A stretch of DNA of 64,000 bases from contig CANTUV010000009.1 of NCBI GenBank assembly GCA_947685225.1, positions 5,208,001-5,272,000 on the forward strand. The letters are read 5' to 3'. Every line of letters begins with the position of its first letter. Positions within the stretch are counted from its first letter, which is position 1. The position numbers were made by a program, and so were the translations under genes. The notes below the pieces were generated by a model. The model had not been told where the DNA came from and did no database searches. It saw nothing but the letters and a program-made list of their open reading frames with translations. The DNA is from Garcia nutans (lineage: Eukaryota; Streptophyta; Magnoliopsida; Malpighiales; Euphorbiaceae). This document shows, in pieces, positions 45,530 through 57,000 of the stretch.

Positions 45530-46320
45530 ATAATGAACTTTTTATAAAAACAAAAACCTTTTCAAAACTACTACAAAAAAAGTATTTATATTTTTATAAA
45601 AATTTAGGTAAAAATTTTAAAAATATCTTACAGTTAATTAAAATAAGATTTTTTTTTCAAAATTCATTCTCTCTAATTTTAAGTAATATTTTACTATAAA
45701 ATTTATTTTTTCAAATTTTACTATTAAATAAATATATTCTAATAAAATAATAAAAATTAATATTTTAAAATATATTTTTAATTAATAAAATGTATTAATT
45801 TTTTATAAAGAAAAATTTTAATTTTGATTTCAAATAACAAAAAAAAAAAATAAAAAAAGTAAAAAATATAAAATATATTAATAAAAATTCTTAAATTTTT
45901 TAAAAATAAATTTTACATATTATATATATAAAAAAATTAAAAAATATTATTTTATTATGTGGATGTTAGGTGTATATTTTGTAGATATTATGTATTTAGT
46001 GTGTATATTTTGTGTTTGTTATGTACATAATGTGTGAATATATTTTATATATTGTATATATATATAATTTAAAAAATAAAATTAAAAATTATGTAAATAT
46101 TATGTAGATGATATATGTATGATATGCATTGTATATATTTCACTGTTTGCTATGTATATATGTAGATAATGTATTTATATTATATATATATATTGTATTT
46201 TTTGTGTTTAAATAGAAAATATAAAAATAAAAAAAATTATAAATAAAAAAATATAAATAAAAATTTAAAAAAGAAAAATGAAAAAAGAAAAACAGAAAAA
46301 AATAAAAAATAAAGTTAAAA
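45530..46320 (+). repeat. AT-rich dispersed repeat, copy 2
   Basis: It matches 13400-14170 in order: 'atattctaataaaataat', 'gtattaattttttataaa', 'ttttaattttgatttcaaataa', 'aaattttacatattata', 'gtgtgaatat', then an A-rich end with 'aaaataaataaaa'. Same orientation as copy 1, about 32 kb apart. No coding frame. Confidence 0.6.
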
Positions 46321-47290
46321 AGTAGAAATATATATTCAATCAATCAATTAATTAACCGACTGAATTAAAATTTAACTGACTCTTTTAAAAATATTATTTT
46401 TTAATCAAATTGACTAATTTTAAATTTTAATAGGTTTCATTAATTAATCAAATAAAGTCCATCAATTTGGATAATTTCAAAATTAACTCAACTGTAAATG
46501 CCAATGCAGAATGAGAATATTCATAAATGAAATGTAAAACCCTTATTAAAGTTGACCCAGAAGATGGTCCATTGGGATGATTGATTGAGAAGTTAAGATC
46601 AACATAATGAATTGGGCTTGGTCGGATGGTCTCAAAGCAAAAACCTAGCCCAATATCCTGCCTTCTAATTGAGAGTTAAACTATTCTTTCTTATAAAAAA
46701 AATATTAATTTAAAAAACTTTGAGAGTGGGGAGAAGAATAAAATAATAAAGGGAAAGGAGGGACTTGAAAAAGTGGGTTTGGTCCGTATGGAAAGTGACC
46801 GACTATATATTATATAATTTTGATTTGTATATATATAAATAATAATAAAGATATATGAAATGAACTAGGGAAAAAACTAAATTCATTTTATTAAACTATA
46901 TATCTGTTCGAACGAAAATTAATACAGTCATATTAATTAAATCGAATTCTCAATTCGTTAACTAAAAACTTGGTCGATTATTCATTTTATATTTATTCCT
47001 ATTTAAAAAGTATAAGAATAATAAAAAACTGCGCCATAAATTTTTAAAAATATTTATTTATTTTATTTTAATTATTATATAAAAATAATATATATAAATA
47101 TAAAAAATAATTACTTATTATAAATTTTATTATAATTTTATTATAATTTATCTAAATAATTTTTTTATATTTTTATTTTACTTATTTTTTATTAATTAAT
47201 AAAAATAATATTAAAATTTTTTAATTAATACTTTTTTAAATTAAAAAAAAATGATGAAATAAAATTTTTTTTATATACAATATTTAAAAT
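46321..47290. other. AT-rich upstream region of the MORC-like gene
   Basis: No gene seen. A less AT-rich island at about 46540-46790 ('gttgacccagaagatggtcc', 'ttgggcttggtcggatggtc') could be regulatory or old repeat sequence. The last 250 bp is A/T-only and leads to the probable transcription start near 47295. Confidence 0.4.
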
Positions 47291-47294
47291 AAAA

Positions 47295-48068
47295 TGGGCG
47301 GAAAAACCAGAATTGTTGCAAATTCCTCTTTTATTATTTTATTTGAAATCAAAGCCTCCTTTATAATTTTATTTGAAAACAAAGCCTTCTGGGCTCTGGA
47401 GTTGAAAAGACTGCGGCGTTGTGTCAAGACCATTCCCTCTCTGCATTTATCTCCCACACCGGGAAAGAAACAGAGTGAAGCACCACAGCCACCATCCACC
47501 ACGACGTTCAAAATTCCACCGTCACCGACTTGCCTTTGTCTCCTTTTTCTCATCTCCATTTTCAGTGACATTATCGTCTTCTTACCCTTTAACTCTACTT
47601 CTGCACTGGATTGCGATTAGCCTCTGTATTTCAAGTTTTGAACTTACAGTTTGAGCGAAGGGTTTGCACGTTTTTGTTACTCTTATACAAATAAACTTAC
47701 AATCAGCGAGGGTTTTGCCATTGTTAGTTTATTCTTACTTTTTCAGAGACTCTAAGTCGTTATTTTGATTAAAGAAGTCCTGCATTATCATACTTTTATC
47801 TTATTGGGTTTTTTTTTTCTCTTCTTTTCCCTAATTTTTGTCGTTTTTCTTTTTTGTAATTACATTACGAAAGCTACTTTGTTTTTTTAGTTCATTTATG
47901 TTTTAATTGTGATTTATATGTATGTGTGTATATATACATACATATTCTTAAATAAAGCTCTTCTTTAATAAATATTTTTGGTTTATATAGTCATAATTTT
48001 ATTGTTGTTGTTTCAGCTCGATTTAATAATTTTATACCTTATATTAGTTCAATATGGCAGGTCTATAA
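47295..48068 (+). other. 5' untranslated region of the MORC-like gene, with an intron
   Basis: GC content rises sharply at about 47295-47660 in a C/T-rich leader ('ccctctctgcatttatctcc', 'caccgacttgcctttgtctc'). A plausible leader intron runs from near 47660 (agg|gtttgc) to the acceptor ATGGCAG| at 48060, placing the start codon eight bases into the next exon. The exact transcription start and donor are inferred. Confidence 0.5.
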
Positions 48069-51000
48069 ATGGAAGATCTGTCTCCGGAATCAGAGAAAAG
48101 TATGAACAAAGCTCAGTATATATCCTTCATCTCCTCACACTAGCTGCATCAAATGCTTACTTTGATATAAGTTGGTGGATAATTAACATTGGAAGCATGA
48201 CCAAATAAACAAAATAGATTATTCTTGGCGTATTTTGGTGTTGACATTTGAAGCATAATTGCATAAAATATTAAGTAATTAGTGTTTAACAATTTAAACA
48301 TGGAAAAGCTGGTAGTCTGCTAAAAATGCATACTTTTATATATGTGCATTCCAAAGTTTCTTTTTATAAATGTTTGTTAAAAATCTTTTTATAAATGTTT
48401 GTTGTCATTTTTAACTTTTAGTTTTTCACAGATGATAAAACCCATTTCGTTGTGCTAATTAAGGATGGGAAAAATATATGTCGGACGCAGTGCTTAGACC
48501 CTCCTGCAAATGTGTAGGCATACATTCTATAATTTTCATGTTTTTGGATTTTGTGATAATATTTTGGAATTTATTTTGGAGTGTGATTAAAACTGCTCTC
48601 ATTGGCAATTTGAGTACGGAATTTTTAAAATCTCACTAATTATATATACAGTCGGTTGTCCTGCTATACATTGAGTTTTTTTTTAGAATGTCTCTTTTTC
48701 ATGGTGAAAATTTTATTCTAAAGGGGGAGGACTAAAATATCAATAAAGAAAACCAATCCTGCTATAAATGCAACATAAACAGAGGTCAACTAAGATAAAT
48801 TTGCTACTAGTCAACCTAGCATGACCAAAAAAAAAAAAAAAAAAACTAACAAAAATCATCAGCTGAGCATGTATCATTTTTTTTTCTTTTAATATTTTGT
48901 TTATCAGTGTTCCAATTATAGCATGAGAAATGGAAGATCATTTCAACTACACTACAGTCGTTGTAGATTTTTGCATTTTTCTTCAATTAATTATTTCTTT
49001 GAGTTCTTTTATAAGTAACAGTCTTGTAAAGGGTTCATAAAGATGATTTCTTGTATTTTGCATTATGTTGACTCTAACATGAACCTGATATTTGCTAAAT
49101 AATTCATAGGCCTCTATGTTGGGATATACATGATATTGTCAGAAGGTCTGAGTTAAATATTCATCATAATCTACCTCATTGCTTTTTACGCCCTGCTGCT
49201 CAATGTCTTCGTGACCAAAATGAGTGGGTTAGATTTTTGTCTTATATTCAGCAAAGAAACATGGTAAACATCTTCTTTGTATTTATTTTATTGTCATCCT
49301 TTCTTTTACCCCTTGAGTTTCCATAGCATGATGTCTCTTTCTCTTTCATAAGTTTTTAGCTAGCAAAATGGTTTTACAATTCACTGTTGCATGTCTATGT
49401 GTATCAACTATGATGATTTGAGGAAAGATATTAACTTCTTGCAGATGTGTAATAAATCAGCATTTTCCATGTCATTTATTCAACTGAAGTTTTGAAATAC
49501 ACAGACGCACGTGCACACACTCACACACACATATATAACAAAAGTTGTTGTTTTCTAAATCTTAATTCCTTTTATATCAAAGGAACACGCAAACACATCT
49601 CTATGCATGAATAATAAATATAAGAAAGAACTCTGTTTATTGTCTTCTTTGAAGTATTGATATCATATATTTTGTAGGTTGGAGTCGCAAAATTTGAATC
49701 CTGTGAGTTATATATACTTCCCCCTGCTGAAGCCTCCGATTTTAGTCGTGTTAGTGTTGCATATCGGGCAGCAAAAGCATCCAACAAGAATAATGGTCAA
49801 AAGCATTGCGAATCAGGTGCGTTATAATGTTACTCATAAGGCTTCTGTCTGTTGGTGGCTAGGAATTAGAATTTCATTCTAGAATTGCCATATCTGTAAG
49901 TAGCTGATTCATTCCAAGTTCCACTGAGACAACTTCATTTGAATGTGAAAAAGGGCAACTTCATACCATGTCTCCAATTGTGCCATCTAGAGTTGTGGAT
50001 ATGACTGAAGCATGTCAATTCCGACGAAGCTTGCATCCAACTAAGACCATGTCACCTTCTCGCTATGTTGAGGAGTTTGCTGTCAGAAAAGATGCACATA
50101 TGCAGGCAAGGGGTCTGGCTACCAGTGAATATAATGGCACACCTCATAACAAGTGTCTGCAATCAATTGGTGATTACCATAATCATGAGCCTACAAGAAG
50201 ACACCAGTCGTGTGAACCAATTGATGGTCACCATAGTTGTGAGCCTACAAGAAGACATAAGTCTTGCAATGTTCAACAAGGTGGCTCATTGGAGAAAAAT
50301 TATGTCCGAGCAGATCCAACTTACCTGAGAACTCTTGGTCAAGCTCATTCTGGATGGATTTTTGGTGCAATAGCTGAGCTTGTTGATAATTCTAGGGATG
50401 CAAAGGCAAGCAGGTAGGTTGAGTTCTTATATTTTTTGTTATAGTTATTACTGTATACTTTCATTTTATTTTGGCCCTGTAATGTTCATAAACACAGCCT
50501 GCGGCTTAAAATTTTGACACTTGATGGAAAGAAAATTTGTTCATTTTAGTACTTAAGAGTTTTCCTCTACTTATAGAATCATTTGTTTTGTATCACTGAA
50601 TTATTTTTAAATTGCATCCTTGTAGAGTGAAAAGAAAAACTCATGTTAAATTAAATGCCTTATTAATGATAATTGTAATGTTTCTATAAACAAAAAGAAA
50701 AGAAACTTTTTTTTCTCCATAATAAAATTTTTGATAAAGAAAACAATTGGTAGCTTTAAGTTACCAATTGTTATTATTTTGATGTTAATGTAGTCACCTA
50801 AGTTGGTATTCTATGCATAATGTGACTTGCACTGTCATTTTGTGGTGCATAGGCTCCATACAATTATAATTTTTCAAACTACACTAGCAAAAGACAATGA
50901 AATAAATCTTACAGAGCTAAAATATTCCAAAAATTTCCTCTCTTAAGTGTCAAATTGCTAAAACATAGAGCACTCTTATGAATTTTTCCATGATCTTCAA

Positions 51001-54000
51001 ATATGCTGCTTACTTACAGTGTCTATTGATAGGTTGGATATTTCTATTGAGAACATATATTCAAAAAGAGCTGGCAAAAACATACCTATGTTGTCAGTTA
51101 TTGATGATGGCCGTGGAATGACCCATCAGGAGATTGTGAGAATGACATGCTTTGGGCATAAGCAACCTGATTCAGATGATCTGGATCGTATAGGAAGATT
51201 TGGCGTTGGATTTAAGGTAGCCTTTGTCTGTGATTAGCTACATTTATTGGGTTGCTTTATTAGTTCTCTTTAGTTAACTATTCAGTAGGATGATTTTGAT
51301 GTTGTGAATTATGGTAATACAAGGCATATATTTAACTTCAAACATGCTTGAATTAGTCTGCTTACGCTGGAGTTTGAATCCATTTTTAATAATTACATTT
51401 GTCTATCTTGAAGATGTGGCTAATTATGATCTGGACAAAATTTCTCAGACTGGAGCAATGAGACTTGGGAGGGATGCTCTTGTTCTTACTCAGACTGCTG
51501 ATTCTAGATCCATAGCCTTTCTCTCACAATCGCTGAATGAAGGAAAAGATGTATGAGGAAAACATTTTCTAGTTTTGGTTGTTTGCTCTTTGTATTTAAT
51601 AAGCTTTAGTCGGTTCTTATCATCATAATAACATGGATTCTGCAGAATCTAGAGATTCCTATTGTAAGCTACCGCAGAAAAGGACAGTTTATGGAAATTG
51701 ACACAGATGTTCAGTCTGAAGATTTAGCAAAGTACAACCTGAAAGCTGTTAAGGAATTTTCACCATTTGACAAGTATTTGATTGGAGAAAAAGCAGGCTT
51801 ATTCCGTGAAAAACTCACAGGAACACAAATATACATATGGAACTTAGATGAATGGGGCTCAGATTATTGTCTGGATTGGACCACTGGACTGATTGGTGGC
51901 AGTTCCTTCCATCAAGGTGACATACTCATCCGTTCTAGAAGAGTTAGATCTCGTCCTGGCCAGATGAGTCAAAAGGTTGTGCATTTTCTTTTCCTGACTT
52001 GGGTTTACAATAAGCAAAAAAGGGTCTGGTATTTATGAATGGAAATTCATATCAAAAACTATGGCTTCTGTTTGTATTTTTTTATTGTGTTCAACTAAGA
52101 ACGAGACAATTAGCCTCAAGAATAATTGTTTTTGATGTGTAAGGCGGGAAATTCTAGATTGTCAGAAACTTGAGTTGTGGTAGACCGAACCTCAAGTCAA
52201 GTCAACTTTACTTATAGATGACTTATGGGGATCCTTCCCTTGAAAACTTGGTGCTAAAATAGGTTTTGTCTATACCTACGCTAATAGAATTGGTGAAATC
52301 TGGAAAAATTTGTCTGAAGTGTTAGTAATATATAAATTAGATAATTTGACAAGTAATTTTGAATTTTAAGCAAAAGATGCTGTAGTTATCATTCTGAAAT
52401 TTCTTAATCATGTCTCTTTTCTGCAGCACACTTAACACTCCTATTTCTTCTATTTGGTAATTTAGAAGCTTTCAATCTTAAAATTTGTGTACCTTTACCA
52501 GTGTTAGAATTCATTTGTACATCCACTTTCTGTTGGGATACTATACCACATGTGGATGTTAATGCATTGCATGTGCCTGGTTGTCTTTATTTTATATTAT
52601 CACATCTAGTTCATTGTCTTTTTACTCATCTTTGGTTTCAGGTGCCTTTAGATTACTCACTTAGATCTTATCTAGAAGTCATCTTTTTAGTTCCACGAAT
52701 GAGGATATATGTACAAGGTTCGCTGGTAATTGCTTCTTTCTCTTGCCTTTTTTCTAGGAAGTGGTGGTTTTTGGTTCTTGCTGCGTTCTTTGATATTTAC
52801 AATGAGTTCTTCAACAGGTTAGTAGTCGACCATTGGCCAAATCATTGAATAAGACTAGTGAAGCAATTGGGAATATTATGGGAAAATGTGTCCACTTAAC
52901 TCTTGGTCGCTCTCAATTAGAATGGGAGCAGGCAAATTGTGGAATGTTTTTGTATTGGCATGGCCGCTTAATTGAGGTTAGATTCTGCTTAATGAAATGA
53001 CTATTCCTGTCGGTGCTTTTTTTTTTAGTGGGTAGTTTCTAATCTTTTGATGTTTTTTCCTCTTCAATCATGTTTCAGTAATTTTAAAAATTTCTTCATG
53101 CTTTATTGCTCGATGCTTATTGCAAATTTTCTTCCGATCCTTTCATTTTTAGGAATCTTTTGTGCATGTTTGTTAATTTTTAAAGTACTTCAATCTTTAG
53201 ACTTGCAATTATATTGTGTCAAATCATCTACTAATGGATTGATGATTTAGCTCTAGTTTTGGCTATATCCTTTTAAGTCATTGGTCATCTTGTCCTTTTA
53301 TTTGAGCTAAGTGTATATCAAATCTATGCTATTAACAGACTGATGTATGGATTCAGCTCTATTTTCGGTTGCATAAATAATTGGCGACCTTTTGCCTTTA
53401 CTTAAGCTAAATGCTTTTTCTAAGGGGTTCTTCATTCCTCCCTCCAAATTGTTCTCTCTGTCTCTCTCGAAACCATCTAAACAATCCTCATCAACTTGAA
53501 TTCAGATAGTGTCACTTTTACCTTCTCAAAAACAAAGCGAGCCTTAATAGGATGTATGATGGAAAACCAAGAGCTAGATCCTATAGAGAATTGGGATGCG
53601 ATGGTAAACCAAGTAAAACATAAGGCAATGGTGAAAAAGGATCTAAATTGCAGATCATAACTAGTTAGTGCCAGCCTGGGATTTAGTTTTGTTATTTCTG
53701 TTAATGATTCAGCAGAATTGATTGTGCGTAGAACTCTAATTAAAATGGAATTATAGCTATGGTTGATATATTAATGAGTTTGTTAAAATATTCTGAAATA
53801 AAAAAAAATAATCCTTAATATGTAGTGATATGGGTGCATTATGTTATTGACCATTAATTGTTTTACTAAGACAGTCAACCAAGAGCTTATACACAAGTCA
53901 ATTCAACTCAAGCCAGCTTTAAATTCAAAACTAATTGTTTTTATTCTGAACAATTTTTGCTACCTACTCTGTTAAGCGCAAAATCTCTAGATTATGTTGT

Positions 54001-57000
54001 AGCCTCATCTAAGTCAGTTTAGGCCTATCCTTTCTTTACTTACTTTACCAATATGTGCTCAACTTTCCTAGGTCCACACCTCAGATGTCTCCCTTATTTC
54101 CTTAATTGATAATGCCCATATCTTCTCTATGATGCTTTCTTTACATATTCTATTAAATTTATTATATTTGCACATCCAGCATTCATATCTAGACGACACT
54201 CATCTTGGAGACATGTTACCCCTTTAACGCATAACGCTGCCATATAACGTAGTAGATTGTATTTCAGTACAAATCAATTTTCATTTCAATTTTTTGAAAT
54301 CTAATGTTCTCGTAAGACTCTTGTGACAAGCCTTCATTTTATTCACCTGGCTTTTTTCCCATGATTGACATCTTGCTCACGATTTCCTTCTCCTAGGAGG
54401 ATTGAGCCAATATATTTAAAGTGGGTGCTTTGTGGTAATGCCACTTCATTCAAGCTAACTTCTTGCCGCTGTATCAATCCTCATTAAACTTGCAATACAT
54501 GTATTCTATTTTGGTTCTACTTAACTTGAAATCCTTGAACTCCAAGGCACTCCTTCAAAGCTCTGACTTTTTATTAACTCTGACCTCCATCTTATCTAGC
54601 AATACTCTTATCTTCCACAAACATCATGCGCAAAGTAACTTCTTCTTGCAAAGATTTTGTTAATTCATCCATACTAAAGCAAAGAAGGCAAGGACTTACT
54701 ATCAACAATTGATGCAACCAAAATGAAATAGGAAAGTCTAGTGTCCCCTCCAACCGTGGGAGTGCTAGTACTTGCTCTTCCATACATATTCTTCAACACT
54801 TTTGTAGACCTAATAGGTATTCTTCTGCGTTCTTAACATCTACCATAAAACTTTTCTTGGAACTTTGTCATAAGCATTCTCCAAATTGATGAAAACCTTG
54901 TGCAAGTCTTTCTTATATCTTTATATTTCTCTGTCAAGCATCTAAGGACAAAAATAAATTCTAGTGTTAGCAATTCTATATACCCCTCTTATTTGAAAAC
55001 AAAAAGGATTCTAAAATGCTCTTCCTCGATTCATCCAACAATTTCTTTGAAGTTAGTATTTTTTTAAACAATCGGGTTGGCCTTGCCAGTTATGCATTCT
55101 CCAAACACTTTCAAACTTCAATAGGTATTCCATTGGGGCTACAAGTTTTTCCTACTTTCATCCTCTTTAATGCCTCCTTGACCTTTGAAAATTTGATTCT
55201 TCTAGTAAGGTCACATTATTCTCCATTGTAATGTGCCATATGCCCACAAATTTATCATTTTGGCTATTATTAAAAAATTTAATCAAAGTAAATTCTCCAC
55301 CTTTCTGTGATATCCTCATTTTTCACCATAACATTTTCGTCTTTGTACTTGATACACCTAACTTGATTAAGAATTATCTTCTTTCTCTTGTCCTTGCTAT
55401 CCTCAAAATAACGGGGTCAAAGGAGAATGAAATGAAACTGTAAAAATCTGATTTTTCTTTCTTTTTTTCATAGTTATCTTTTTGTTGTTTCATTTTCTAA
55501 ATTTGTGCAAGGCAAACGATCTAATACTATCTATTTGAGTTGAATGGTGTAAATATGAACCATAGTTCTGAATCTTAATTTAATGCTATAATTTCTAGAG
55601 TCAAAAGCCCAAATTATTTCCTAAACTCATAGCTGAAAATGGTCCTTTAATTTCAATCGGAGTCAATTGTGTCCTTTGAATTATCAAACTTGTCAATTTG
55701 GCCCAATTGAGAATAGGGTTAAAGATTATACAATTATGCAGTTAGTGAAATTATCACTGGCCGGTAAATTGACTTGAAGGGACACAAGGATTTTGAATAA
55801 TGTTCCAGTGGATTATGTTTATGCCTTGGGAGAGAAAAGTGGGATTGATTATCAGTGGTTCCACTTTAGTAATATCAAAATTTTCTTCCTATTGAACCAA
55901 GGGCCCGGTTGGTTCAAATTCAGCAATGGAATGGATGGAGCATAATTGGAAATGGAATGATTGTTTTTCTTAAATGTTTGGTTCAATAAGAAAAATAAAG
56001 GGATAGAAAATCAATTCCTTACAAAACTGTTTAGTTTCTCATGTAGAGGAATTGGAATGAATTTATATTTTTTCAATAAATTTCTACAATTTTATTATTA
56101 ATACCCATCTGATTAATAATATTTTTATTATTTTTATGATGATCATACTTTAATTATTTTAAATAGTCAAGAACTTTTTAAATAAATATTTAATTTTTAA
56201 AATCTATTTTAATTCTGAATCCTATATATTGTCAAATATTTATTCCATATGATAAGCCTGTTCTAGTTAAAAAGGTCAATTTTTATTGTTTATTAATATT
56301 TTAATTTTTATATTTTTAAATAATCTATTTACTGATTCATGTTAATTAATAATAAAGTGACAATTTAAAGAAATATTTAAGTATTTATAGATAAATTTTA
56401 TGATTCATTATTATTTTATTAATATTTAATTTAATAATTTGTTTTATATATTTTATTATTTTATATATTTCATATTGATATTTAAATAAGCACATGAGAA
56501 ATATTGAACATTTGACCATATTAAAAATGTTTGACTTGATTCCCATATGGGATATGATTAATGAAGGGCTGAGGGGAATGGTTGATTCTCCAAAATGGGG
56601 AAATCACATTCTCATTCTGGACTAATTTTAGGCAAACCATCATTAAGAATTGGAATCACCCATTTCGATTTTGAGCCCATTTTGATTGAACCAAATGAGG
56701 CATAAGAAAGTAAGTTGGTGACTCACAAATGATTAATTTTTAATACCATTTCAATCACTCCACAAAATAAATTTGAAATTTAAAGGCTCAAATTGGCTTC
56801 AATTGAAATAAAGGCTCTTGATTAATTTTCAGGTGTAAGTTTATTATGTAATTTGGACTTCTGGCCCTTGTTCTGGTTCAATGAATGTAGATTTAGAGGG
56901 ACACATGAGAATGATGTAAAATGTACGTGGGAAGTTGTGTGGTTTTTTAAAAAATTTATTCTTTTTAATTCATTGTAAGTATATATCAAACTATAGTTAC

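Noticed and set aside
46140..46343. 67-codon Phe/Tyr-rich minus-strand frame
   Set aside because: Lies in the A-rich dispersed repeat; pure low complexity.
47284..47654. Open frames on both strands in the MORC-like leader
   Set aside because: They overlap one another, end without joining the downstream frame and lie in a C/T-rich untranslated leader.
52501..52848. 115-codon plus-strand frame that includes intron and exon sequence of the MORC-like gene
   Set aside because: Only 52642-52725 in this frame is coding; the rest reads through introns.
54463..55443. Plus-strand open frames in MORC-like intron 10
   Set aside because: Antisense shadows of the minus-strand RTE reverse transcriptase.
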